Source: CAKMMH01 sp927798255
GTDB lineage: Bacteria > Bdellovibrionota_C > UBA2361 > CAKMMH01
DNA length: 64,000 nucleotides
Reading direction: 5' to 3'
NCBI GenBank assembly: GCA_034180415.1
Contig: JAXFOK010000060.1
Coordinates: 62,001 to 126,000, forward strand
A program made the position numbers and the translations under genes. Shown one piece after another: positions 28,472-37,095 of this stretch; the first letter of the stretch is position 1; every line of letters begins with the position of its first letter. The notes beneath the pieces are model-generated. The model was not told where the DNA came from. It searched no databases and saw nothing but the letters and a program-made list of their open reading frames with translations.

Positions 28472-29662
28472 TTACGTAACATTATATCTTCTAGGAATTC
28501 TTGAATTTAAAGATACTAAAATATCCCTCGGATCTGTACCAATCAAATTAGCTATTTCGTTTACTGTTATTTCATTATTGCCTTGTTTTCCTATAAGAAT
28601 AACCTCATCGTCGTTATACCCTTCGCCATTTGGGCCAATATTTACCATACATTGGTCCATGCATATATTACCAACAATTGGACATTTCTTTCCTCTAATA
28701 ATTACACTGGCCTTATTAGATAAAAGTCTTGAAAAACCATCACCATAACCAATTGGAATCGTCACGACACGTGTTTGCTCTGGAGTTATATAAGTATGAC
28801 CATAACTTATACCCGTATTAGCTCTTACAACCTTAAAATACACTATTTTTGATTTTAATGATAAAGCTACTTTAATATTTAAATTTTTAAATACATTTTC
28901 ATCAGGGTTAATTCCATATAAGATTGCTCCCGGGCGTACCATATCTAAATAAGAATCTTCAAAATTTAAAATTGCACCTGAATTTGCAATATGTCTTATA
29001 GGATATGGTAAGGAATGTTTATCATAAAAAGTTAAAACTTCTAAAAATCTTTCTAATTGAAGTTTCGTTAATTCACTGTCAGTTTCTGATTTTGCAAAAT
29101 GAGAGAAAATACCTACTACTTCACAGTTTTTAGTCTCTAGAGATTTATTTAATAGCTTTTCTGCTGAATAGTAATGAGGGCCTATTCTTTCCATACCAGT
29201 ATCAATTTTTAGATGTACTCTAGCTTTTTTACCTAAAAGCCCGGCTACCTCATTAATTGCATCAAGTTTATCAACAGAAGAAGCTGTGATATCAATATCA
29301 TGCTCAATAAAATTCTCAATTTGCGATGGCACAAAGCCACCTAACATCAAAATTGGCTTAGTAATACCATTATTCCTTAGAGCTATTGCTTCTTCTAAAA
29401 ACGCTGTTCCAAAAAAATCAACTCCCACTGCTTGAAGAAACAAAGAAGTATATAACAATCCATGACCATAAGCATTTGCTTTTACAATGGCCATAACTTT
29501 CTTATTTTTAACCTTTTCTTTAATAAAGAAGAAATTTTCAGCGATATTTTTTAAATCAACATCTATATAACTTAACCTATATTTATAATCTTCTATTTCT
29601 TGGCCAAGTCTAATATGTTTGTTATCAATATCATTTAAGATTTTCTCGTAATTATATTTCAT
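28472..29662 (-). CDS. alr: Alanine racemase
   Basis: A 396-residue PLP enzyme of fold type III that makes D-alanine for peptidoglycan. The PLP lysine sits in VMAIVKANAYGHG (about residue 60). The second catalytic base is the Tyr of NTGISYGHTYITP, and TIPIGYGDGFSRLLS and VGNICMDQCMVNI are characteristic. It has about 20 extra N-terminal residues relative to the shortest homologs. First gene of a likely minus-strand operon with the secreted protein, yggT and the Rsm22-like gene, all with gaps under 30 bp. Confidence 0.97.
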   Translation of the reverse strand: MKYNYEKILNDIDNKHIRLGQEIEDYKYRLSYIDVDLKNIAENFFFIKEKVKNKKVMAIVKANAYGHGLLYTSLFLQAVGVDFFGTAFLEEAIALRNNGITKPILMLGGFVPSQIENFIEHDIDITASSVDKLDAINEVAGLLGKKARVHLKIDTGMERIGPHYYSAEKLLNKSLETKNCEVVGIFSHFAKSETDSELTKLQLERFLEVLTFYDKHSLPYPIRHIANSGAILNFEDSYLDMVRPGAILYGINPDENVFKNLNIKVALSLKSKIVYFKVVRANTGISYGHTYITPEQTRVVTIPIGYGDGFSRLLSNKASVIIRGKKCPIVGNICMDQCMVNIGPNGEGYNDDEVILIGKQGNNEITVNEIANLIGTDPRDILVSLNSRIPRRYNVT

Positions 29663-29830
29663 TTTCTAACTCTTAAAAATTTGCATCTTAAAAATTTGCA
29701 ATGTAATAATTTCTATTTTTTACTATAATAATTCTTTTTAAAATATTAAGTAGTACATTATATGTAGTTATTATATAATAAAATGTGTGTAATTTCGATA
29801 GAATAATTTAAAGTTATAATAGTACCGACC

Positions 29831-30637
29831 ATGAATAAATTTATATTATTAATATTTACTCATATTTTTTATCCATTCAATACTTTTATAGATGTTAAGT
29901 ATAAATTTTATAAAATACTCTCAATATTAATTTTTATAATAATTACATATTATTTAAAATTTTTCATTTTTAAGATAAATCTTTTAAAAAAATCTTATGC
30001 TTCTTTTACAGATAGAATTAAAGATTTTTTTCCCATTCTTGCTACCATTTTCCTATCTATTGCAGCGCTTTTAGCATTACAGTATATAAAAGAGGTCTAT
30101 GGCGATATATCTCTAATACTTTCAATATGTTATATAATTTTAACGCTCCTATCCTATCTTAAAATTAAATACATCAGCGTTAAAAATAGAAATGTTATGC
30201 TTTACGCATTACTATTATTTTGTGAATATTTCTTAGTTACTTTAATACCTTTTGATTTTAACACACAAGGCAAAAATGAACTTCTTACTTTATATTTTAG
30301 CTTTACAGGCTCACTTGTCTCTTTAAAATTGCTAGACAATATAATTATTAAAAAAATACCTTCTGACTACGCTGTGAAAATCTTTAAAAACAAAACTATA
30401 CATATTTTTTCTATTATACTTATTTTATTATGTCTATACCCTATAACCTTAAGTATCTTAGCTACAACATTTTTTCATAACAGAAACTTAATACTAGTTC
30501 CTTTTATAATAATAATTTACTTATCACTACTTAAAAAGTTTTTCTCAGCAAAATCAATTAAATATATAAAATCCATAAGAGTCTTAATCTTAATATTTCC
30601 TCTTATTATGTTATATATAACAAAATTATTCTTTTAA
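29831..30637 (+). CDS. Polytopic membrane protein, unknown
   Basis: A 268-residue protein with about seven or eight strongly hydrophobic segments (residues 1-15, 30-50, 62-82, 92-110, 122-138, 150-165, 192-215, 218-236, 246-265), little loop sequence and no conserved motif that I can identify. It is divergent from alr across a 168-bp AT-rich gap. Very high Ile/Leu/Phe and AT content fit its neighbours. It precedes a TPR gene by 34-52 bp on the same strand. Confidence 0.65.
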   Translation: MNKFILLIFTHIFYPFNTFIDVKYKFYKILSILIFIIITYYLKFFIFKINLLKKSYASFTDRIKDFFPILATIFLSIAALLALQYIKEVYGDISLILSICYIILTLLSYLKIKYISVKNRNVMLYALLLFCEYFLVTLIPFDFNTQGKNELLTLYFSFTGSLVSLKLLDNIIIKKIPSDYAVKIFKNKTIHIFSIILILLCLYPITLSILATTFFHNRNLILVPFIIIIYLSLLKKFFSAKSIKYIKSIRVLILIFPLIMLYITKLFF

Positions 30638-30689
30638 ACTTAAACTCCTAGCTTTTCAAAAAAGCAACTAAATGCTATATTCTGAGGCT

Positions 30690-31466
30690 ATGAAAACAAT
30701 ACTTAAAAAAACCATACTAATTTCTTTAATTATAACTTTAAATAACTCAATCGTTTTGGCTAACGATACTAATACAGATGATAATTCTTACAAACCAAAT
30801 ATGGAATCTATTGCTTATAACGAGCAAGGCGTTGCGGTTATTAATAAAGACCCTGAAAAAGCTGCTAAACTTTTTCAAAAGGCACTAAGCGTTGACAACA
30901 AAAACATTTCTGCACTATTAAATTACGCAACATTAAAAATTAGCGAAAAAAAAGGAAACGAAGTTACAGGTATTCTTGAAGCATACAGAAACTCATATCC
31001 TAAGATTTCAGATATTCATTACCTATTAGGAGATATTTATTTTGCAGATAAACAAATAGACAAAGCTTTAGATAGTTATAAAAAAGTCCTTATTTTAAAA
31101 CCTGGCACAAACGGATTATTTGCAAAACTTGGAAATATTTATCTTCTAAAAAAAGAGCTAAGTAATGCAGAATTTATGTATGAACAAGCATATAAAAATA
31201 ACCCCAAAGATACTTCTATTCTTAACAATTACGCAAATATTCTTTTAGCAAATCATAATGTCCAAGATTCTTTAAGAATTCTTAAAGAATCATTAAATAT
31301 ACAAGATACACCAGAAGGAAACTTTACGCTTGCCACCATTTATGAGATTCAAAAGGATATTCCTTCGGCAGTAGAATATTATAAAAAAGCTAGAGCATTA
31401 GGCAGTAAGCAAGAAGGACTTGATAAAAAAATAGAAGAACTTTCTAATTCTGTTGAATCCTTTTAA
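30690..31466 (+). CDS. Periplasmic TPR-repeat protein
   Basis: Start set at ATG 30690 (MKTILKKTILISLIITLN...), giving a normal signal peptide that ends near IVLA; an in-frame ATG lies 18 bases earlier. The mature part has about five or six TPR units: AYNEQGVAVINKDPEKAAKLF, SALLNYATLKISEKKG, DIHYLLGDIYFADKQIDKAL, GLFAKLGNIYLLKKELSNAE, SILNNYANILLANHNVQDSL, GNFTLATIYEIQKDIPSAVE. These form a protein-protein interaction superhelix. It is probably co-transcribed with the membrane protein upstream. Target unknown. Confidence 0.82.
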   Translation: MKTILKKTILISLIITLNNSIVLANDTNTDDNSYKPNMESIAYNEQGVAVINKDPEKAAKLFQKALSVDNKNISALLNYATLKISEKKGNEVTGILEAYRNSYPKISDIHYLLGDIYFADKQIDKALDSYKKVLILKPGTNGLFAKLGNIYLLKKELSNAEFMYEQAYKNNPKDTSILNNYANILLANHNVQDSLRILKESLNIQDTPEGNFTLATIYEIQKDIPSAVEYYKKARALGSKQEGLDKKIEELSNSVESF

Positions 31467-31779
31467 TAATACTCATTGTTAATTTAAAGTTAATTTAAAA
31501 ACAGGAAAGTAGTCTTGTGGTTTTTTAGGTGTGCGAGTGCCTAGTATCCGGTGACTGAAAGCTGATTGCGGTATGCTAACAACTATTTGCTAAAAATTCT
31601 ATTGCCTCGTGAAAGCAAAAAGGCTTAAAAAAGTTTTTTAATTCAAGCCTTTTTTATTCGAATTTGAAAGAGGAAAGCTGGTTTCAGACATCAGGTAAGC
31701 GGGTATCTGGATTCAGTTTTCAGGTAGCGGGTCTGCTGACTGCTGATGTCTGAAATCAGATAAAAAAAATAGTTAATCT
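31467..31779. repeat. Intergenic region with heptamer arrays 6 and 7
   Basis: Array 6 (about 31500-31580) includes GGTGACTGAAAGCTGATTGC. Array 7 (31678-31762) reads TCAGACA TCAGGTA, then TCAGTTT TCAGGTA GCGGGTC TGCTGAC TGCTGAT GTCTGAA, with a 7-base period, and changes from TCAG-type to CTGA-type units so that its two ends can pair. A transcription terminator lies between the two arrays. No gene seen. Confidence 0.7.
31617..31655. terminator. Bidirectional intrinsic terminator
   Basis: Perfect stem AAAAAGGCTT / AAGCCTTTTT with an 18-base AT-only loop; A-run before and T-run after, so it can stop transcription both of the TPR gene (plus) and of the O-antigen ligase gene (minus). Confidence 0.85.
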
Positions 31780-33042
31780 TTAAAAAACAGATGACTTTTT
31801 TGTCAAAACTTCAATTAATCCTGCAAATAATAAAAGAATAAATAATACTTCCGTATCTCCTATATTATACTCTACAAGTCCCGCGAGCTGATTTGATATG
31901 ATTGCAAGCCCTAAAATAAATGTAAGATTATTTCCTTTAAACGATTTCTTTAAAATAAGAATTAACCACATTAAATATAAAAATAAATTAAAAATGCCAA
32001 ATTCTACTATAATATTTAGAATATTATTATGAAAATGATTCAAGTTTGATGGAATATCGACAGAATATGAAGATAAATTTCTGCTATTTTTATATCCAAC
32101 TCCTAATGGATATCTTGTTGTAAGCTCCCCAGCGACTTTCCAAATTGAAGCACGTCCACCTGAAATAAAGAAATGACTCTCAGAACTTAAGACCCTTTCT
32201 CTTATTGGCGTAATACCAAAAATCAAGACTAATGAGCTAGCTAAAATTGGTAAAAAAATCTTCCTATTATACTTTAAAATTAAAATTAAAAGTGCAAAAG
32301 AGCACCCTATCCACGGTCCTCTCTTTAAATTTAAAATAAATGAAGATAAACATATTGGCATATATAATAATATATAATTTGTTATGTTTGAAAAATCCTT
32401 AGTCTTTATCACATTAAATATTGAAAATGATATTAAAACTAAAAAAGCCACAAAAAGTATTACTGTATATTCCTTAAAGTATAAATAAGAAAATCCAAGG
32501 CACACACTCTCTATAAACAAGGTAATTGAAAATATAAAATCTTTAAACTTAACTCCTTTCTTATTAATAAATAAAAATCCCATAATGACAGCAAGTGTTA
32601 ATGCAAGTTGCCCAGATTCGCTTAACTTACCTACAAAAAACTCCCCTACAACATTCTCTCCTAAAGCCTCTTGAATAATTGTATGAATAGACGATATTGT
32701 TTGTCCCAAAACTAATAAAGAAATTAAATTTATAACCTTATCTCTTGGCGTATATCTAATAACAGCAGGAATAAGTAAAAAATAAAAATAAAATGAACAT
32801 AAACTAAAAATACTTTTAAAGGGATAAAGTGCACAAAATGAGCTCAAAAATGCAAAAATAAAAAAATACGTTAAATACTTATACTCATCTTTAAACAAAT
32901 CATTAAATTTAAAATCTCTAAGTAAATAAATTAAAATTAATGGCAAGATAAACACTAACGAAAAAGAAAGTTTTATTGGAACAAACAAAAATGCACCATA
33001 AACTAAAAACAAGATTTTTTTCTCACTAAAACTTTTTAACAT
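31780..33042 (-). CDS. O-antigen ligase/Wzy-type polymerase family membrane protein
   Basis: A 420-residue protein with about 11 transmembrane segments and one long periplasmic loop (residues about 285-345). The loop contains GGRASIWKVAGELTTRYPLG, VGYKNSR and NHFHNNILNIIVEFG, the His/Arg pattern of the Wzy_C/WaaL family, whose members ligate O-antigen to lipid A-core or polymerise glycans at the outer face of the inner membrane. WaaL and Wzy cannot be told apart from sequence alone. No other LPS genes flank it. It is followed by a bidirectional terminator. Confidence 0.85.
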   Translation of the reverse strand: MLKSFSEKKILFLVYGAFLFVPIKLSFSLVFILPLILIYLLRDFKFNDLFKDEYKYLTYFFIFAFLSSFCALYPFKSIFSLCSFYFYFLLIPAVIRYTPRDKVINLISLLVLGQTISSIHTIIQEALGENVVGEFFVGKLSESGQLALTLAVIMGFLFINKKGVKFKDFIFSITLFIESVCLGFSYLYFKEYTVILFVAFLVLISFSIFNVIKTKDFSNITNYILLYMPICLSSFILNLKRGPWIGCSFALLILILKYNRKIFLPILASSLVLIFGITPIRERVLSSESHFFISGGRASIWKVAGELTTRYPLGVGYKNSRNLSSYSVDIPSNLNHFHNNILNIIVEFGIFNLFLYLMWLILILKKSFKGNNLTFILGLAIISNQLAGLVEYNIGDTEVLFILLLFAGLIEVLTKKSSVF

Positions 33043-33214
33043 CTTAAAAAATCCTTTAAATTATTAGTAAAAAAGCTTTAAAATTCCCCTTAAAAATTTT
33101 TGGAACTTTTTTTATTACAGCACTATCTTAATATATTAAGAGTAAGCTTTGCTAGCTTTCTTTTTTAATTTATTAAGCTTTTTTTATTTAAATGATATTT
33201 TTAGAGTTTAACCT

Positions 33215-33538
33215 ATGAAATTTTTATTACTTTTACTTATTTTAATTATTCCTCAAAGCGTTTTTGCTATAAATGTTGATGATTCACTACTAGGATTATC
33301 AAGTACAAAGATAAGAGTGCTTCTTGGTGAACCAATCGAAAAAGTAGAATATAAAATTTTAAACAAGCATAGTTTCTTATATCAAGATTACATACTATAT
33401 TTTAAAGATGATGTTCTTACAAAAATAAGCCCAAGAAATGAGAACATTCCTACAAAGAAAATTGTAGTAAAAGAACAAGTAGAAGAATCAAGAGAAGCAA
33501 ATTCCAATTTGATTAATGAAATGTTCTCTAGCAATTAA
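33215..33538 (+). CDS. Small secreted protein, BamE/SmpA-like fold possible
   Basis: A 107-residue protein with a signal peptide (MKFLLLLLILIIPQSVFA). The mature part, LLGLSSTKIRVLLGEPIEKV followed by FLYQDYILYFKDDVLTKI, matches the 'short helix, LGxP, beta-hairpin ending in Y..xxG or D x V' layout of BamE/SmpA/OmlA-like domains (inference by pattern). There is no lipobox Cys. It is followed by an AT-rich gap with a terminator at 33658-33700. Confidence 0.65.
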   Translation: MKFLLLLLILIIPQSVFAINVDDSLLGLSSTKIRVLLGEPIEKVEYKILNKHSFLYQDYILYFKDDVLTKISPRNENIPTKKIVVKEQVEESREANSNLINEMFSSN

Positions 33539-33913
33539 ATTTTTCAGTTAAATATATACAAAAAATTTAAAAAAAAAATATATAAAAAACTCTTGTATAT
33601 TTTATAAAAAAATTGATAACATAATAATTGTTGTAACCCGTTTTTATTTTGTTTTTTAAAAAGCAAGTCTTATGTTTTTTCTAAGGTTTGCTTTTTTTTA
33701 TTTAATCTTTCTAAAAGTACCTAAAATCAAGCCTAAAATGCTCATATAAAAAATCTTAACCATTCAAACAAAAAGATCATCTAATATTCTGTAAGATCTT
33801 TTAATTAAAAAAGGCTTTTAAAAATATTAACCTCAAGTTAAAATTTTTAAAAAAATTATAAAGGAAGTAGCTTTTTTTACATTATAAAAGAAAATTTTAG
33901 CAAAGGTAAAAAT
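33539..33913 (+). other. Intergenic region with terminator and possible small RNA
   Basis: The region is extremely AT-rich. The only clear structure is the hairpin at 33658-33700. About 25 bases before it lies GTAACCCGTTTTTATTTTG, very similar to GTAACCCTTTAGG..TTTTATTTTG in the leader of the gene at 52328. Either a small RNA or simply the end of the 33215 transcript could explain it. Confidence 0.4.
33658..33700 (+). terminator. Intrinsic terminator
   Basis: Stem AAAGCAAGTCTTA / TAAGGTTTGCTTT with a loop of 8 bases, followed by a run of T. It is 120 bp past the stop of the 33215 gene, in plus orientation. Confidence 0.8.
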
Positions 33914-34912
33914 ATGGATTTTATAAACACTAATTTTAATCTTCAAATTTTTGATAATATGATTTCTCATTGCCAAGGAAAGTACGCTTATATTTCCATA
34001 CTTTCTGCCTTAAATTCTGCTCACTTTAAGTCAGGGGAACAAATTTTTGTAAAAAATGACCTAATAAAATTTGAAAAATTAAGACGAGAAATCATTTCAG
34101 ACCAGAAAATATTTTTTGATAAGGGAAAATGTAGTGATGATAATTCCGAATATAGATCTTTAAAAAGTGCACTTCAACAAATGTCGATGGATTTATTAAA
34201 CCATGCTGAAAAAGTTGAACCAGTTATTGAATCAACTGATTATTCCTCAGATCCAGAGAAAGTTAACCTTTTAGTTGCCTCGTATGGAAGACTTTGCTAT
34301 CAGCGTATGCATCAATATACATGTAATCTCGATTCAGCTATTAATTTAAATCTTCAGCAAGATGCTGCAACTTTACAAAATTTAAAAAATGCTGCCTACA
34401 AAAACATGACTGATTTTGATAATTTTGTTAAAAATACTCTTCTTTCAAAACAAGTAATATCAAAGGAAACTTATATCTCATTTTGGGAAAACAGTGTAAC
34501 AATTCCTTCAATATTAAAAGCCTGTTGCCACGATTTAGATATGCTTATCGTCCTTTGTGAAAAAGAAAACTTCGAATATCAAGATTATCCATACATACCA
34601 AAAGATGAAATAAATGCATGGAAACAATTAAATGTCCCTGCGCAAACTATAGGGTATTGGAAAGCATGTAATTTTACACCTTCAAAAGCTGCCCCATGGA
34701 TCAATGCAAATATTCAAGACCCTTTTACATGTGACACATGCTTAAAATTTAAAATTTCCATTAATGATGCATTAACAAGCATCGAACAAAATATACCTTT
34801 AATATTAACTAGACGTTGGTTAGCACTTGGCGTTTCGCTTCAAGAGGGAATTGAAAGAATGAAACAAGGGGAAATGCCGCAGCTCATCAAAAACGATGAA
34901 CGCATGCTATAA
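33914..34912 (+). CDS. Hypothetical protein (332 aa)
   Basis: An intact, apparently cytosolic ORF without signal peptide or membrane helix. It is mostly helical (residues 1-230), with scattered Cys (SHCQGKYAY, KACCHDLDM, DPFTCDTCLKFK) including one CxxC. The region IGYWKACNFTPSKAAPWINA resembles nothing I can name. The final residues EGIERMKQGEMPQLI are helical. AT-rich codon use. Its stop is at the left edge of a large palindrome that can act as its terminator. Confidence 0.65.
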   Translation: MDFINTNFNLQIFDNMISHCQGKYAYISILSALNSAHFKSGEQIFVKNDLIKFEKLRREIISDQKIFFDKGKCSDDNSEYRSLKSALQQMSMDLLNHAEKVEPVIESTDYSSDPEKVNLLVASYGRLCYQRMHQYTCNLDSAINLNLQQDAATLQNLKNAAYKNMTDFDNFVKNTLLSKQVISKETYISFWENSVTIPSILKACCHDLDMLIVLCEKENFEYQDYPYIPKDEINAWKQLNVPAQTIGYWKACNFTPSKAAPWINANIQDPFTCDTCLKFKISINDALTSIEQNIPLILTRRWLALGVSLQEGIERMKQGEMPQLIKNDERML

Positions 34913-35036
34913 AATGATGAGGATGCATCAAAAAATCCTGCGTTATTTTGAAGGACGCTTCGTTTGCTGTACACTAGTACACCAGCACTCGCGTCCTTCA
35001 AAAATGCCTTGTCTTTTTTGCGCCTCCTCACCATTT
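34913..35036. repeat. Large imperfect palindrome A
   Basis: The left half AAATGATGAGGATGCATC... to TTTTGAAGGACGC pairs with the right half GCGTCCTTCAAAA...GCGCCTCCTCACCATTTT over some 45 positions with few mismatches, around a 30-base loop that itself holds GTACACTAGTAC. The reverse complement of palindrome B (35487-35610) shares GCATxAAAAAAT, TGCGTTATTTTxAAGG and GCGCCTC with it, so the two are copies of one element. It begins immediately after a stop codon. Confidence 0.85.
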
Positions 35037-35197
35037 TAAAGGCGGTTACCTAGCTAACATTTATTCATTCCGAGTAATAATTTCTGTAAGGTTAAATTTA
35101 AAATACCTTTAACCCAGTAGGTGTCGACTAACCAATAAAAAGGCAAGGCTGAATTTATTTGTTATAAACTTTGATTAACTTTGGTAAATTGGACTAA

Positions 35198-35424
35198 GGA
35201 AACACTGATTAATTCAAAATTTTAGTGAACCCCTAACGGGGTTCTGTGGTGTGGGTATGTTTTCTACAACCGCATGAGCTTAAAAAGCATAGCTTTTTAA
35301 GCATCATACAGCCATCCGCACGTACGTGCGTCTACGTATCGCCCTATGTCGCTCACACTCACGTGTTCGCTCACGTGTACCCTTCGGGTACCTTTTTAAT
35401 AATTTTGAATTAATCAGCGTTTCC
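35198..35424. repeat. Inverted-repeat element, copy 3 (227 bp, with nested hairpins)
   Basis: Arms at 35198-35220 and 35402-35424 match at 22 of 23 positions (AACACTGATTAATTCAAAAT). Between them lie several further stem-loops: GAACCCC/GGGGTTC (35228-35245), GCTTAAAAAGC/GCTTTTTAAGC (about 35278-35302), GCACGTACGTGC (35317-35328), CACGTG pairs near 35361-35379 and GTACCC/GGGTAC (35378-35393). Other complete copies carry only short centres, so this is an enlarged, GC-richer version. A minus ORF across it (35304-35597) is a shadow of the repeats. Confidence 0.85.
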
Positions 35425-35486
35425 CTAAATATTGATAACTTCTGTAAAATGAACGAGGCATGCTTTTTCATGTTCACACCCAACCA

Positions 35487-35610
35487 ATAAAAAAGGCGAG
35501 GCGCAAAAAAAGAAGGCATTTTAAAGGGCGCAAACGATAGTGAATTCCTCGTACAGTGAGTGAAGCACCCTTTAAAATAACGCATTTTTTTATGCATCGC
35601 CTTTTTTATT
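35487..35610. repeat. Large imperfect palindrome B, also terminator-like for the minus-strand gene
   Basis: AATAAAAAAGGCGAGGCGC at the left pairs with GCATCGCCTTTTTTATT at the right, and inner arms AAGGCATTTTAAAGGG and CCCTTTAAAATAACGC pair as well. The right end overlaps the TAA (35606-35608) of the minus-strand gene, so the hairpin plus T-run can terminate it. The element is homologous to palindrome A in opposite orientation. Confidence 0.85.
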
Positions 35611-36592
35611 TAGAGTGAAGTGGGTTACGAGCTCTATAAAAGTCTGTTAACTTTTGCGTAACACTACAACACGCACTTACAATCGTCCCCCAACCAGGAA
35701 TAAACTTAAATATGTTTTTAGCAATACCTAATCCCTGCGATATTTTTTTAGCGCATTTATCAAACCAACCTTTAATGCCTGAACGAAGTTTGTATGCTCT
35801 ACTTGAAAACATTCCTGTTTGTTGATCATAAGAAACAGTGTATCTATGTTTACCATATTTTAAAGTAAAATCTTGATTTGGATCTTGCCTAAAAGCTTCT
35901 ATTCTTTCCTCATAGTGTGCAATTCTAGCATCAAGTTCTTGAATTTTACTTTCATCACCAAGAATATTTTCACTCTTGCTGCTTGGTAAATCTTCAACTG
36001 CCCAACCAAACTCTAAACTCATACTTGCAAGCTTTTGGTTTTGCTCAGGTGTTAAATTTGTATTTCTTAATCTAACAAAATGTCCATCTTTACTCCAAGC
36101 AAGGAACCCATCTTCATTGTTTCCAAGTCCTCCGTTTGCTAAAATTGCTTGTTCAACAACTGCGCGCCATTCATTTACTGAGAAATTTGCAACATGTGAT
36201 TTAAAAAGCTCTCCAGCAAGAGCGTTTACTTGAGGATCTATCACAATTGCACTAGTTACATATGACTTAGGATTTATTAAACTATCCCCACTAATTAAAG
36301 CAGCATCTTGAGAAGATGTGTATGTATAACCAGAAAATGATGGTATCACTTTGTTTAAATCTGCAGGTTTTGATGTTAAATAAGCTAATAATGCATTTTG
36401 CGTATCAGTAATTCCCTGATTAGCATCAATATTCATAACTTGCTCAGATGTTATATTGTTAACAGTATTTTGAGTAGCAACATTTTGATTATTTGCTACA
36501 TATTGTGTGTTTGTAACATTCTGAGAAGCCATTTGAGTCATTAAGAAATTGTAATACTGAGCAAGCTCATTATTTGATATATTAATTCCCAT
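35606..36592 (-). CDS. Hypothetical protein with Asn/Gln-rich N-terminus and C-terminal amphipathic helices
   Basis: A 328-residue protein preceded by AAAAGGAGA six bases before ATG 36592, one of the best ribosome-binding sites in the window. Residues 1-75 are Gln/Asn/Val-rich (QYVANNQNVATQN). The middle contains EWRAVVEQAILANGGLG, EDGFLAWSKDGHFVRLRNTN and a coiled-coil stretch around residues 215-235. The C-terminal 60 residues (KLRSGIKGWFDKCAKKISQ, LGIAKNIFKFIPGWG) are amphipathic and Cys-containing. No signal peptide. The start MGINISNNELAQYYNFLMTQ suggests a short secretion-type leader helix (inference). Family not recognised. Confidence 0.65.
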   Translation of the reverse strand: MGINISNNELAQYYNFLMTQMASQNVTNTQYVANNQNVATQNTVNNITSEQVMNIDANQGITDTQNALLAYLTSKPADLNKVIPSFSGYTYTSSQDAALISGDSLINPKSYVTSAIVIDPQVNALAGELFKSHVANFSVNEWRAVVEQAILANGGLGNNEDGFLAWSKDGHFVRLRNTNLTPEQNQKLASMSLEFGWAVEDLPSSKSENILGDESKIQELDARIAHYEERIEAFRQDPNQDFTLKYGKHRYTVSYDQQTGMFSSRAYKLRSGIKGWFDKCAKKISQGLGIAKNIFKFIPGWGTIVSACCSVTQKLTDFYRARNPLHSK

Positions 36593-37095
36593 ATTGTCTC
36601 CTTTTCTTAGTTTAAACTAAAATTTTACTCCCTATTTAAAAAAGTGCTTTTATGAAAACGAAACTAAAAACTAATGATAAGAAGAGAGCTTACAAACAAA
36701 CGCAAGGTAATATAAAATTATAAGAAATAAAAATCTTATACTCTTTCTACTTTCCCTACATTTCTTTAGTATGTTAAGCATGAACTTTTGATAAGGAGGA
36801 TTTCTTATCAAAAAGTTTTTGCATAATTTCATAAAAGCAACTTCTAGCACAAAAAAATAATATTTCATGCTAAAAAGGAAATCGAAAATTTAAGGAAAAA
36901 AGTTTCTTATATTGATTTTTTATCAGATATATCCACGTGGTAGGTTTCTGATGTAGGAGCAGTTTGCAGATGCCAAGAAACAGAAGTCGGGCTTTAGTTA
37001 ACCCTCACGGTTTTAGGGAACAGAGATCAAATTGCAAGTTGCAGAATTCGAGATTCGGGAGGCAGAAAACAAATAGCAAAGACAACTCTTATTTA
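36593..37095. other. Intergenic region holding heptamer array 8
   Basis: 36593-36940 is AT-rich with no convincing gene; a 65-codon minus ORF at 36671-36868 lacks a start signal and any recognisable content. 36942-37075 is array 8, with units TTTCTGA TGTAGGA GCAGTTT GCAGATG CCAAGAA ACAGAAG and, after a 25-base spacer, TTTAGGG AACAGAG ATCAAAT TGCAAGT TGCAGAA TTCGAGA TTCGGGA GGCAGAA at a steady 7-base period. Confidence 0.65.

Noticed and set aside
35304..35597. 97-codon minus-strand ORF
   Set aside because: It is an accidental open frame through the palindromic repeat block, with unnatural composition (RERTRECERHRAIRR).
36671..36868. 65-codon minus-strand ORF
   Set aside because: No ribosome-binding site, no recognisable content, and strongly AT-driven residues; considered non-coding.
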